A stretch of 64,000 nucleotides of DNA from Verrucomicrobiota bacterium (GTDB lineage: Bacteria; Verrucomicrobiota; Verrucomicrobiia; Limisphaerales; J093): NCBI GenBank assembly GCA_016871715.1, contig VHCO01000003.1:17883-81882 (forward strand), in the 5' to 3' direction. Below the pieces are notes generated by a model. It saw only the letters and a program-made list of their open reading frames with translations, was not told the origin of the DNA and did no database searches. Of this stretch, positions 37,914 through 46,768 are shown piece after piece. How positions within the stretch are numbered: the stretch's first letter is position 1; each line of letters begins with the position of its first letter. A program made the translations under genes and the position numbers.

Positions 37914-38894
37914 TCACCGCCAACCCTCGGCCCGATACCAGCGCAAGGTCCCTTCGAGCCCCGAGCGCAGGCCGGTCGGGCAGGATAGTTCCGCCTCGAA
38001 CCGCAACCGCCGCGTCTCCGCCACCCACCCGGGCGCAGTCAGCTCCCGACATTTGCCGTTCGCCAAGATACTCGCGCGGCCGGTCCAGCGGCTCACCATG
38101 CCCGCCGCCAAACACAGCGGCCGCCACGCCGCGTTCGGCAAGACCAGGCGTCGAGCCGACACCCCCAATTGGCGAGCGATTTCCTCGCCTAAGCCTCGCG
38201 CGGTCACGACTTCATCGGCGGCGACGTGATAGGGGACGCCGAGCGGGATGGGTCGCGTGAGGGTCTGCACCACGACCTCGGCGAGATCCCGAGCGTAGAC
38301 CAGGCTTAATTCTTGGCGCCCGCCGCCGAAGCAGGGCAGCCAACCGGATCGAACCGCCCGAACCAGCGCCAACAACTCCGCGTCGCGCGGTCCGTAAACG
38401 GCGCACGGGCGCAGGATCAGGAAGGGCGCCCGACAGGCCGCATATTCCCGCTCGGCCGCCGCTTTGCTGTGCCCGTAGACCGAGACGGGGCGGGGCGTGG
38501 CGGACTCACGGGCGGGTGCCGCGGCGGTGCCTGGGCCCGAAACCGCCAGGCTCGAGAGGTGGACCACGCGTTCGATGTGGGCGGCGTGGGCGTTGAGCGC
38601 AACGACCAGGTTGCGGGTTCCGCCCTGGTTCACGCGGAATAGCTCGGACGGCCGCACGGCTTTGGTCAGGCCGGCACAGTGGATCGCGTGGGTGACTCCG
38701 TCCACCGCACGCACCAGGCCGTCGGGCTCGGTGATCGAACCCTCCCGCAGCTCGACGCGATCCGCCTGGGCGGCGATGAACCGGCGTGAGCTGGTGGAAC
38801 GGACCAGAGCGACCGTGGCGATGCCCCGGGCACAGAGCGCATCGAGGATGTGGCTACCCACGAAGCCGGTTGCGCCTGTCAGCAACACCCTCAT
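37914..38894 (-). CDS. NAD(P)-dependent epimerase/dehydratase family protein, candidate 3-ketosphinganine reductase (CerR-like)
   Basis: I chose ATG 38894 (326 aa), placing the Rossmann motif LLTGATGFVGSH at the very N-terminus. An SDR-extended active site is present: HLSSLAVSG (Ser) and SVYGHSKAAAE (Tyr-x3-Lys). In Caulobacter the ketosphinganine reductase CerR belongs to this family and sits by spt; here the gene lies directly between an SPT-like gene and an AUR1-like gene. Alternatives are a sterol/nucleotide-sugar dehydrogenase or dihydroflavonol reductase-like enzyme. Confidence 0.75.
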   Translation of the reverse strand: MRVLLTGATGFVGSHILDALCARGIATVALVRSTSSRRFIAAQADRVELREGSITEPDGLVRAVDGVTHAIHCAGLTKAVRPSELFRVNQGGTRNLVVALNAHAAHIERVVHLSSLAVSGPGTAAAPARESATPRPVSVYGHSKAAAEREYAACRAPFLILRPCAVYGPRDAELLALVRAVRSGWLPCFGGGRQELSLVYARDLAEVVVQTLTRPIPLGVPYHVAADEVVTARGLGEEIARQLGVSARRLVLPNAAWRPLCLAAGMVSRWTGRASILANGKCRELTAPGWVAETRRLRFEAELSCPTGLRSGLEGTLRWYRAEGWR

Positions 38895-39029
38895 GGCGCT
38901 CACCGCGGCAGGAGTCGAAAGGGCGGCCGGCTCAGCGCCGCCGCACCACCGGCGCCGCCCACGCAGGGCCGGGTCTCGAGGCACAGGTTGGGCGGACGCT
39001 CCCGCACGGCAGCGCCGGGGCAAGCCCGG

Positions 39030-40361
39030 CTAGATGAGGCCGAGCTCGCGGCCGACGCGGCCCATTTTTTCGAGGGCGAAGTCGATCTGGGAGTCGGTGT
39101 GGGTCGCCATGAGGCTCAGGCGCAGCAGTTCCTGCCCGGGCGGCACGCCGGGCGACACCACCGGGTTAACGAAGACCCCTTCCTCTTCGAGGCGTTTGCA
39201 GAACTTGAAGGTCCGCATCAAATCCCGGCAGTAGACCGGCAAGATGGGGGTTTGGGATGCGCCGAGGTCGAACCCGAGCGACAGCAACCCGCGCTTGAGC
39301 CGATCGGTATGATGCCACAACTGCTGGATGCGCTCCGGCTCCGAGGCCATGATCTCGAGTGCCGCCAGCACCGCGGCGGCGTTGGCAGGGCTCATGCTCG
39401 CGCTGAAGATCAGCGCCTTCGAGTGATGTTTGAGATAGTCGATCGTCTCGAAATCCGAGGCGATGAACCCGCCCAGGCTCGCCAGGGACTTGCTGAAGGT
39501 GCCCATGATGAGATGCACCTGATCGGTCAGCTCGAAGTGGGCGGGCGTGCCGGCCCCTTGCGCCCCGAGCACGCCGACGGCGTGCGCGTCGTCTACCATC
39601 ACCACCGCTTCATATTGGCGCGCCAACCGGCACAGCTCGGGCAGTTGAATGATGTCCCCCTCCATGCTGAACACCCCGTCCACCACGATGAGCTTGCCCG
39701 CGTCCGGCTCGATCAGGCGCAACCGGTTCTCGAGGGCGGCCAGGTCTTTGTGGGCGAACCGGACGAACTTCCCCTGCGAGAGCAGACAACCCTCGACGAT
39801 GCTGGCATGGTCGCTCTTGTCCGCGATGGCGTATTCGCCTTTGCCCACCAAGGCGCTGATCACGCCCAGATTCACCTGAAACCCCGTGCTGTAGAGCAGG
39901 ACGGCTTCCTTCCGCACCAACCGCGCCAACGCCTGCTCGAGCTCGAGGTGGATGTCCAACGTCCCATTCAGAAAGCGCGAGCCGGCACACCCCGTGCCGT
40001 ACTTCTCGACCGCCGCGCGCGCGGCGGCCTTGATTTTGGGATGGTTGGTCAGCCCTAGGTAACTGTTCGACCCGAGCATCAGCACCCGTTTGCCGTCGAT
40101 GATGACCTCCGTGTCTTGGGCGGAGGAAATCGTCCGGAAATACGGGTACAAACCCAGGGCGCGCACCTGGGCAGCGCTCTTGAATTGCCGCACCTTGTCC
40201 AGCAGCCGCGGCCCGCCCCCCGTCCGCCGCCGGCCGCTGACCTCGGGTCGCAGCCCCTCCTGGCCGTCGCCCGGCACCCCGCCCCTCCGCGCTGCGGGCC
40301 GGACGGTCGTCCGGGCGGGTTCTGGCGTTACCACCGTTCCAGTATGATCGTTGCCTTTCAT
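39030..40361 (-). CDS. spt: Alpha-oxoamine synthase, probable serine palmitoyltransferase
   Basis: 443 aa; the first about 50 residues are a basic, disordered extension, after which the PLP fold begins. [46 protein letters not shown] (His185 stacking on PLP), [13 protein letters not shown] and [13 protein letters not shown] (Lys291 forming the Schiff base) are complete. The [15 protein letters not shown] stretch is the form seen in bacterial serine palmitoyltransferases rather than in KBL or BioF. The enzyme would condense serine with a fatty acyl thioester to 3-ketosphinganine, the first step of sphingolipid synthesis. It heads the five-gene run; the next gene begins 135 bp on. Confidence 0.75.
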   Translation of the reverse strand: MKGNDHTGTVVTPEPARTTVRPAARRGGVPGDGQEGLRPEVSGRRRTGGGPRLLDKVRQFKSAAQVRALGLYPYFRTISSAQDTEVIIDGKRVLMLGSNSYLGLTNHPKIKAAARAAVEKYGTGCAGSRFLNGTLDIHLELEQALARLVRKEAVLLYSTGFQVNLGVISALVGKGEYAIADKSDHASIVEGCLLSQGKFVRFAHKDLAALENRLRLIEPDAGKLIVVDGVFSMEGDIIQLPELCRLARQYEAVVMVDDAHAVGVLGAQGAGTPAHFELTDQVHLIMGTFSKSLASLGGFIASDFETIDYLKHHSKALIFSASMSPANAAAVLAALEIMASEPERIQQLWHHTDRLKRGLLSLGFDLGASQTPILPVYCRDLMRTFKFCKRLEEEGVFVNPVVSPGVPPGQELLRLSLMATHTDSQIDFALEKMGRVGRELGLI

Positions 40362-40655
40362 GGCCGCCTTCGCCAGCCGCTGAGCGATCCGTCATCTTTC
40401 CCCCCCGCGACAGTGGGTCGGCTGGGACAACACTGTGGCCCGTGATGATGGCGCGAACCGGGTAGGACAGTTATCAGTTCCAAAATGTGGCAAAAGCCTC
40501 AAATCAAGCCCGGGCGCCTGTCAAGCGGTTTGTAACCGCGCCCGCCGCCCGCCGGGAAATAGGATTGCCGCTGACCCGCGCGGGATGCTATGCAGAGGGC
40601 ACGCGTGCGGCCGCTCTGCCGTCGAGCCGGCTGCACCGGACGAACCGAAGGTATC

Positions 40656-41366
40656 ATGGAATGGAACATCCAGTCGCGCGCCCACGCTTGCCAGGAATGC
40701 GGGCGCGGTTTCCGCGACCGCGAGCGCCTGCATACGCTGCTGTTCGACGAGCGCCAGGGCTACCGGCGCTTCGATGTCTGCGCCGACTGCTGGGAGGCGC
40801 AGTACGGCCAGGGAGCCAACCATCGCAAGGGCTTCGTCTCCCATTGGCAAGGCGTTCATGAAGTGCCCACGCCCAAGCCGGAGCCGATCCAGAAGGAGAC
40901 GGCCGAGACCCTGCTGCGCAAGTTGGCCGAGCGGAATCAACCGGAGCATCGAGCCGCCTGTTTCATCCTGGCCGTGATGCTCGAGCGCAAGCGCTTGCTC
41001 CGGGTCAAAGCGGAGAACCTCACCGCGGGCCAGCGCTTCTTCCTCTATGAGCACGCTCGTAACGGCGATCTGTTCACCATCCTGGACCCCAACCTGCAAC
41101 TGGATCAGCTCGAAGTCGTCCAGCGCGAAGTCGCGCAACTCCTTGAACAGGGCCTCCCTGCCCCGCCGAGCTCCGATCCCTCGCCACCTGTGCCAGACCC
41201 GCCCCACGCGGCGGCGCCAACCCTCACCGCGCCCGTCCCGGCCGAGGCCAGCGGCGGTTCTGATGAGCCAGCCAACGCGCCAGCCACCGAGCCGCCTCCA
41301 CCCGACGCGACGGCGGCAACCTCGGCAGTCGCCCGCGACGGACAAACGCCCGACGCTCCCACATGA
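40656..41366 (+). CDS. Conserved zinc-ribbon-type protein upstream of RNase III
   Basis: I chose ATG 40656 (236 aa, MEWNIQSRAHACQECGRGF). Four Cys in CQEC...CADC form a zinc ribbon within the first 45 residues. A helical domain follows (about 75-155, ETLLRKLAERNQPEHRAACFILAVMLERKRLL), then a low-complexity Pro/Ala tail of about 75 residues. The family recurs in Verrucomicrobia and has no known function. The end overlaps the rnc start by ATGA, so the two are translated together and it may act in RNA metabolism. Confidence 0.7.
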   Translation: MEWNIQSRAHACQECGRGFRDRERLHTLLFDERQGYRRFDVCADCWEAQYGQGANHRKGFVSHWQGVHEVPTPKPEPIQKETAETLLRKLAERNQPEHRAACFILAVMLERKRLLRVKAENLTAGQRFFLYEHARNGDLFTILDPNLQLDQLEVVQREVAQLLEQGLPAPPSSDPSPPVPDPPHAAAPTLTAPVPAEASGGSDEPANAPATEPPPPDATAATSAVARDGQTPDAPT

Positions 41367-42124
41367 ACGAGGCCGGCGGACCAGACGAGGCCAACAGCGG
41401 GGTGGCGCTCGGCGCGGCGCGGATGGACCTCGAGTTGGGGTATGCGTTCCAGGAACCGACGCTGCTGCGACGCGCGCTGACGCATCCATCCGCTTCCGGC
41501 GAACCCGGCAGTGGCCTCGATCATAACCAACGTCTCGAATTCCTGGGCGACGCCGTGTTGCAGTTGATCCTGACTGAAGAGCTTTACCAGCGGTTCCCGC
41601 GCTGGGGAGAAGGGCTGCTCACCAAAGCCCGGGCCCGACTGGTCAACCGCCATTCGCTCGCCGCGCTCGGAGCCCAACTCCAACTGGGCCGACACCTCAT
41701 CCTGAGCCGAGGCGAAGAGCGCTCTCGCGGACGCGAGCGGCCGTCGGCCTTGGCGGATGCCTTCGAGGCGGTGCTGGGGGCGGTTTATGTTGATGGCGGC
41801 TACGGCGCCGCACGCACCTTTGTCTTGCGACAGTACGCCGCCCCACTCGAAGAACTCACCCGCGGACCGGATGTCGACAATCCCAAAGGTGAGCTGCAAG
41901 AGCTGCTTCAGGGCGGTTCTCTCGAGCTGCCGCTCTACCGCCTCGAGCAAGCCAGCGGCCCTGACCACGACCGCGACTTCGAATGCGCGGTGTATCATGG
42001 CGGGGTCGAGCTCGGGCGCGGTCGCGGCAAGAGCAAACGCGCGGCGGAGACGGATGCGGCCTTGGACGCCCTCGCGCGGCTGCGCGCGGCCGGCCTGACC
42101 GCCGCCGCTTCCAACAACGTCTAG
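41363..42124 (+). CDS. rnc: Ribonuclease III
   Basis: 253 aa. The RNase III signature is present as NQRLEFLGDAVLQ (the catalytic Glu/Asp), with DAFEAVLGAVYVDGG providing the second acidic set. The C-terminal dsRNA-binding domain (about 175-245) begins NPKGELQELLQ and ends GRGKSKRAAETDAALDAL. It processes rRNA precursors and structured RNAs. The N-terminus has about 20 extra residues. It overlaps the upstream zinc-ribbon gene by 4 bp. Confidence 0.95.
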   Translation: MNEAGGPDEANSGVALGAARMDLELGYAFQEPTLLRRALTHPSASGEPGSGLDHNQRLEFLGDAVLQLILTEELYQRFPRWGEGLLTKARARLVNRHSLAALGAQLQLGRHLILSRGEERSRGRERPSALADAFEAVLGAVYVDGGYGAARTFVLRQYAAPLEELTRGPDVDNPKGELQELLQGGSLELPLYRLEQASGPDHDRDFECAVYHGGVELGRGRGKSKRAAETDAALDALARLRAAGLTAAASNNV

Positions 42125-42159
42125 CTTTGCGGATGAGATTGAGTCCATCTAGGTGACCC

Positions 42160-43080
42160 ATGACTATGAACACACGTGAGTGGCGGCCCTTTGGGCTGGT
42201 CCTGTTGTTGGCCTCGTTGGCTGGGGGGTGCCAAACGGAGCGGAGCCCCTCGGCCGCGCCTCCGAGCCCGGCCCCGGGTGCACAGCGGGCCTTCCAGGTC
42301 CGAGGCGTGGTCCAAGAAGTCCGGGCGGCCGACCGCTCGGTGCGGGTGACGCACGAGGAAATCCCGGGTTACATGGCAGCGATGACGATGCCGTTCGACG
42401 TCCAGGACCCCGCCGAACTCGACGGGCTCAGCCCCGGCGATCGCATCGCCTTCCGACTCAACGTCACCGAGACCGAAGGTTGGATCGACCAGGTCAAGGT
42501 CCTCGAATCCGGCCTGATGCACTTCCAGCCGGCGGTGACCCCCGGGGCGCGCCGCGCCCGCGACGTCGAGGAGCTGGCTGAAGGGGATCTGCTGCCGGAC
42601 TATCCGTTTATTAGCGAACAGGGGCGGCGGGTGCGCCTGAGCGAGTACCGTGGACAGGCCCTCGGGCTGACCTTCATCTACACCCGATGTCCCTACCCGA
42701 CCTTCTGCCCGCGACAATCCCGCCAGTTCGTCCAGGTCTGCCGCATCCTGGCCCAACAAGCCGGCGCGCCCGACAATTGGCGTCTGCTCTCGATTACCTT
42801 CGATCCTGCTTTCGACACACCCGCACGACTCCAACAATACGGCCGCGGTTACGGTCAGGACCCCAGCCGCTGGAGTTTCCTGACCGGCGAACTCATCGAC
42901 ATCGACGCGATCACCGAGCAGTTCGGCATGTTCTTCGGCCGCGACGGCCAAGGCTTCAGCCATAACGTCCGCACCGTGGTGGTGGACGCTACCGGCCGCA
43001 TCCAGCGCATCTTCGTGGGCAACGATTGGACGGCGGAGGAGGTGGCGGCGGAGTTGGTCAAAGGCGCCGCCCAACGCTGA
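42160..43080 (+). CDS. SCO1/SenC-family lipoprotein fused to a CusF-like copper-binding domain
   Basis: 306 aa. The signal peptide ends in SLAGGC (Cys24), so the protein is membrane-anchored in the periplasm. Residues about 45-120 resemble the CusF/EfeE-type copper domain (EIPGYMAAMTMPFDV with the MTMPF motif). The thioredoxin-fold SCO domain follows; its copper site is YTRCPYPTFCPRQ (Cys177, Cys183) and SHNVRT (His268). The two Cys are five residues apart instead of the three of classical SCO1 (CPxxC). Its role would be copper delivery to cytochrome oxidase or copper-linked redox control. Confidence 0.88.
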   Translation: MTMNTREWRPFGLVLLLASLAGGCQTERSPSAAPPSPAPGAQRAFQVRGVVQEVRAADRSVRVTHEEIPGYMAAMTMPFDVQDPAELDGLSPGDRIAFRLNVTETEGWIDQVKVLESGLMHFQPAVTPGARRARDVEELAEGDLLPDYPFISEQGRRVRLSEYRGQALGLTFIYTRCPYPTFCPRQSRQFVQVCRILAQQAGAPDNWRLLSITFDPAFDTPARLQQYGRGYGQDPSRWSFLTGELIDIDAITEQFGMFFGRDGQGFSHNVRTVVVDATGRIQRIFVGNDWTAEEVAAELVKGAAQR

Positions 43081-43153
43081 GCCGCAGGACCGTTGCCGGC
43101 GCAACTCGCATTGACCTTCCGGCCGCGAACCGTTATCACAACGGCCGCCTGAT

Positions 43154-44491
43154 ATGAAACACACCCGCTCGTACTCTCACGCACCTTACCTGGTTCGCCT
43201 GGTCCGGCTGGCCCGCAGTGGCGGTTGCCTGCTCGCCACCGCGCTCCTGGCGCAACCGCAGCCGCCCGCCGGCTTCACCGCCCTGTTCAACGGCCAGAAC
43301 CTGGCGGGTTGGCGCGGCGGCGAGACCTTCGACCACCGAAAGCTGATGGCCTTGCCCGCGGAGCAGCGCGCTGCGCAGATCGCCAAATGGACCGCATCGA
43401 TGCAGGCCCATTGGCGAGCCGAAAACCAGGAACTCGTCAACGATGGCCAAGGCGCCTATGCCACCACGGAAAAGGACTTTGGCGACTTCGAGTTGCGGCT
43501 CGAGTATCGGACCGTGCCCAAGGCCGATTCGGGCATCTACCTGCGGGGGGTGCCCCAGGTCCAGATCTGGGACTCGACCGAACAGGCCAAGGCCAGCATC
43601 GGCGCCGACAAAGGCTCCGGCGGCTTGTGGAATAACAGCCCAGGCGCACCCGGCAAAGATCCGCTGGTGCTGGCTGACCGACCGTTTGGCGAATGGAACT
43701 CGTTCCGCATCCTGATGGTGGGAGCGCGCGTATCGATCTGGCTCAACGACCGACTCGTGGTCGATCACGCCCTGCTGGAAAACTACTACGACCGCAAGAC
43801 TCCCGTTCCCGCCAAGGGTCCCATCCAACTCCAAACCCACGGCGGCGAAATCCGGTGGCGGAACCTCTTCATCCGCGAAATCGGCTCAGCCGAGGCCAAC
43901 CAGATCCTGGCGCGTCACGGTCAGGAAGGGTTCCAGGCGATCTTCAATGGTCGCGACTTCACGGGATGGGCGGGACCGGTGGAGGAGTATGAAGCGATCG
44001 AGGGTGGATTGCGTTGCCGCCCCGGCAAGGGCGGCACCATCTACACGAAGGATACCTACGCGGATTTCCAGGTCCGCCTCGAATTCAAACTGCCGCCCGG
44101 CGGCAACAACGGCCTGGCCATCCGGTATCCGGGCCGCGGCAACGCCGCCTACGCCGGCATGTGCGAACTCCAAGTCCTAGACAACGATGCCGACCAGTAT
44201 AAGGAACTGGATCCGCGCCAATACCACGGATCCATCTATGGCATGATCCCAGCCCACCGAGGCTACCTCCGCGCTCCGGGCGAGTGGAACTTTCAAGAGG
44301 TCACCGTCCGCGGCTCGCGCATCAAAGTCGAACTCAACGGGACGGTGATCGTGGACGGCGACGTCGCAACCGTGAAGGAGTTCATGGGGAAAACGCCCCA
44401 CCCGGGCAAAGACCTCCCCAGCGGGCATTTCGGTTTTGCCGGTCATAACGACCCGGTCCAATTCCGGCAGATCCAGCTCAAGCGCCTCTAA
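43154..44491 (+). CDS. Secreted protein with two DUF1080 (3-keto-disaccharide hydrolase-type) domains
   Basis: 445 aa. An N-terminal signal peptide (to about residue 34) is followed by two tandem concanavalin-like DUF1080 domains: the first opens with GFTALFNGQNLAGWRGG and DSGIYLRGVPQVQIWD, the second (from about 258) with FQAIFNGRDFTGWAG and NNGLAIRYPG. Proteins of this family cleave 3-keto-glucosides or bind sugars in the periplasm; they are very abundant in Planctomycetes and Verrucomicrobia. It is a single gene followed by the minus-strand selC. Confidence 0.88.
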   Translation: MKHTRSYSHAPYLVRLVRLARSGGCLLATALLAQPQPPAGFTALFNGQNLAGWRGGETFDHRKLMALPAEQRAAQIAKWTASMQAHWRAENQELVNDGQGAYATTEKDFGDFELRLEYRTVPKADSGIYLRGVPQVQIWDSTEQAKASIGADKGSGGLWNNSPGAPGKDPLVLADRPFGEWNSFRILMVGARVSIWLNDRLVVDHALLENYYDRKTPVPAKGPIQLQTHGGEIRWRNLFIREIGSAEANQILARHGQEGFQAIFNGRDFTGWAGPVEEYEAIEGGLRCRPGKGGTIYTKDTYADFQVRLEFKLPPGGNNGLAIRYPGRGNAAYAGMCELQVLDNDADQYKELDPRQYHGSIYGMIPAHRGYLRAPGEWNFQEVTVRGSRIKVELNGTVIVDGDVATVKEFMGKTPHPGKDLPSGHFGFAGHNDPVQFRQIQLKRL

Positions 44492-44615
44492 GCCCAAGGC
44501 GCGGCCTAGCACGCCCGGGCTCGACCACCCAGTCGGCACCGCCCTCTCCGGCGACAGGAGAGGGGACGTGGTGGTGTGATCGGTTCTCCAGGGCCGCGCG
44601 GGCCACACATCAGGC

Positions 44616-44712
44616 TGGCGGAGGTGGATGGGAATCGAACCCACCTGAGACTTTGTTGAGCCTCACGCTGGTTTTGAAGACCAGGAGCGCCACCAGGCCG
44701 CCTGACACCTCC
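44616..44712 (-). tRNA. selC: tRNA-Sec (anticodon UCA)
   Basis: The minus strand gives a 93-nt tRNA body plus an encoded GCCA end. The acceptor strand starts GGAGGTG and ends CACCTCC; the anticodon arm is CTGGT-CTTCAAA-ACCAG with TCA at 44677-44675; a long variable arm pairs TGAGGCT with AGTCTCA (one G-U) around a 6-nt loop; and the T arm contains GGGTTCGATTCCC. The length, the long variable arm and the UCA anticodon are diagnostic of selenocysteine tRNA, which decodes UGA with SelB. selA, selB and selD are not in this window. Confidence 0.95.
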
Positions 44713-44917
44713 GCACGCTCCCTCCGCCGCCACCCCTGCGAGCGTGTTCCGGCAAGGACCGCAGCCCCAGCCCGCAAGGGCCACATCGCCTTCGCGCTGC
44801 GGCCGCCATTTAGGCCAACCGCAGCCGCCTTAGCAAGCCGCAAACTGCTGTGGACATGGGAGGGCGACTCGCCGAGGACCGCGCGCCCACCACCCAGTTG
44901 TCCTCCGGTTCGGCGGC

Positions 44918-45520
44918 TCAACGGGATGCTCCGTCCTCGGCTCGAGGTGGGCTCGCGCCCGTTCCAACCAACGCGCGTTCGGCGGCTCGAAGAACGCGCC
45001 ATTGACCAGGGCACAAGTCCCCTAAGCTCAACTGCCCCATCTGCACCCGCACTAACCGCAGCGTTGGGTGACCCACCGCCGCCGTCATGCGCCGCACTTG
45101 TCGATTGCGTCCCTCGGTCAGTTCGAGTCCGATCCACCCATCCGCCACCGACCGACGATAGCGGATCGGCGGGTCGCGCGGAGGCCACTGCGGCTGCGGA
45201 TCGAGCCACCAAACCCGGCACGGAAGCGTGGGCCGACCCTGCAGGACCACCCCGCGAGCGAGCAGGCGCAACGTCTCCCCTGTGGGGATCCGCTCGATCT
45301 GCGCCCAATAGATCCGTGGGTGTCCTCGGCTCGGATGCAACAAACGCTGGTTCCACTCGGGTTCATCCGTCAACAGGAGAAGCCCCTCCGAATCGGCATC
45401 CAATCGCCCCACCGGATACACCCGTGGAGGAAAGCCAAATTCCGCCAACGTCCGGTGAGGCGAGGCCTGGGGTGTGAACTGGGACAGCACACCGTAGGGC
45501 TTATGGAACAGTACCAGCAC
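44918..45520 (-). CDS. RsuA/RluE-family 23S rRNA pseudouridine synthase
   Basis: 200 aa, short like RluE because it lacks an S4 domain: it begins MLVLFHKPYGVLSQF and reaches YPVGRLDADSEGLLLLTD with the catalytic Asp41. The second and third family motifs are YWAQIERIPTGE and TEGRNRQVRRMTAAVGHPTLRLVR. RluE modifies U2457 in E. coli 23S rRNA; that target is inferred here. It lies 11 bp downstream of the 45532-46191 gene on the same strand. Confidence 0.9.
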   Translation of the reverse strand: MLVLFHKPYGVLSQFTPQASPHRTLAEFGFPPRVYPVGRLDADSEGLLLLTDEPEWNQRLLHPSRGHPRIYWAQIERIPTGETLRLLARGVVLQGRPTLPCRVWWLDPQPQWPPRDPPIRYRRSVADGWIGLELTEGRNRQVRRMTAAVGHPTLRLVRVQMGQLSLGDLCPGQWRVLRAAERALVGTGASPPRAEDGASR

Positions 45521-45531
45521 CAGACCCGCGG

Positions 45532-46191
45532 TTAGCTGCTGAAGACTTCATCCGCCAACGCCATGATCTTGCGGCCAGAGAGCCGAACCCGCAACACCCG
45601 GCGCAACCACGACCTGCGGTTCCGTCTCGAGTACTGGAAGTTCTTCAACTCCATCGAGACACCCTCCAAGTCACGGGTCCCGGCCAGCCATCGGATCAGC
45701 TCGAAATCGTCCGCGAAGTACCTGGGCCGCACCCAACGAATCAACAGCGCCAACGGGAAGGTGTGCGGATACAGACACAGCCAGAACATCGACTTCTCGA
45801 AGCGAGCTGGAGTATGATGGTAGACTCGGCAGAACCGTTCCTGGAAGGTCGGTTCGTCTTCCACCACCGCCCCACCAGTCTGCACCCCATACCCTGACCG
45901 CTCGCGACCCCGCCCGCGCGCATCGCTCTGCCCATTTCCAGGAGTCGCATCCTCACCCACGGCTGGACCGGCAGCAGCGGCCACATGCAGCGACGAACCG
46001 CCCCAACCCTCAAACAACCGATGTCCTACCGGCTCAGCATGCCCCCCAGCGTTGCCTCTCTCCAACTCGCTCGCGCGGCGCGGCGCCCGAGACTTGGTCG
46101 AGACAGTCAAGCTCTCCAAGCCCTTCGGGGTCCTGCGGGAGGGCCCGTTAAACTGCGAATCGAGTGCTGGTTGCATGCGGCAGGCAGGCAC
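45532..46191 (-). CDS. Conserved Verrucomicrobia-type hypothetical protein
   Basis: 219 aa as read from the longest start; residues 1 to about 110 are low complexity and the true start may be internal. The conserved part begins TFQERFCRVYHHTPARFEKSMF and continues WLCLYPHTFPLAL with RPRYFADDFELIRWLAGTRDL and ends RRVLRVRLSGRKIMALADEVF. I recognise this as a recurring short family in Verrucomicrobia genomes without an assigned function. No membrane segment is definite. It is upstream of and probably co-transcribed with the pseudouridine synthase gene. Confidence 0.65.
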   Translation of the reverse strand: MPACRMQPALDSQFNGPSRRTPKGLESLTVSTKSRAPRRASELERGNAGGHAEPVGHRLFEGWGGSSLHVAAAAGPAVGEDATPGNGQSDARGRGRERSGYGVQTGGAVVEDEPTFQERFCRVYHHTPARFEKSMFWLCLYPHTFPLALLIRWVRPRYFADDFELIRWLAGTRDLEGVSMELKNFQYSRRNRRSWLRRVLRVRLSGRKIMALADEVFSS

Positions 46192-46477
46192 ACGAACCTA
46201 GCGCGAAAGAACAGCGGCGTAAAGCGCAAGTGCAATGCGCACCGACAGCGCAAGGTGAACCGCGATCCCTGAAACCTCAGCCAGAGGCTTGCTGCCCGCC
46301 CTCCATGCTGCACGAGAGTTGGCAGGCACCTCGCCGGGACGCAGGTCGCCAAGACCGCTCGGCAGACCTGGCCGCCGCCGCTCCTTCCACGCTTCATGCG
46401 GCACGAACCGGTATACCTCCCGCATCCGCCAAGTGGCGTATATGCAAAAGCGTTGTGCGCGTGCTAGCCTCTTCTCC

Positions 46478-46575
46478 ACGGCGTAACAGCCGTATTAGGG
46501 CCGCCGGACGGAAATGAACTCAAGGAGGGCCACCTTGCCTTTGAAACCGACGTCCGGCGGTTCTTTTTACTTTTA
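46478..46575 (+). ncRNA. Candidate structured RNA with terminator-like end
   Basis: Three nested or serial helices are exact in the sequence: a 5-bp hairpin ACGGC-GTAACA-GCCGT (46478-46493); a perfect 10-bp stem pairing 46501-46510 (CCGCCGGACG) with 46551-46560 (CGTCCGGCGG); and inside it a hairpin CAAGG-AGGGCCA-CCTTG (46521-46537). The outer stem is followed at once by TTCTTTTTACTTTT. This could be a small RNA, a riboswitch with built-in terminator, or only an unusual terminator; no + strand gene precedes it. I could not match it to a known RNA family. Confidence 0.45.
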
Positions 46576-46740
46576 TGGCGCCGCCTGCGGCCAAGAGGCG
46601 CAACGACTCTTGCGGAGGCGCCACTGATCTGAGGGTGACCATGCCATGTATATCATTGCGCTGTAGCTGGTTACGGTGCTTAGCACTCCGCGCTCCTCCT
46701 CGGGTGTACCGGCTCGTTCGCACTCCGCCCAACGGCGTAT

Positions 46741-46768
46741 TTGACATCTCCGACTCCTGTGGTATGAG
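46741..46768 (+). promoter_or_regulatory. Sigma70-type promoter upstream of the PEP-CTERM gene
   Basis: A consensus TTGACA (46741-46746), a 16-bp spacer and TATGAG (46763-46768). It points toward the PEP-CTERM gene at 46964 and would give a leader of about 190 nt. Confidence 0.55.

Noticed and set aside
39030..40361. Assignment as 2-amino-3-ketobutyrate CoA ligase or BioF
   Set aside because: The [15 protein letters not shown] stretch and the CerR/AUR1-like neighbours fit SPT better; kept as an alternative only.
44610..45356. Minus-strand frame of about 248 codons across selC
   Set aside because: It runs through the tRNA and is out of frame with the pseudouridine synthase gene; coding content is not credible.
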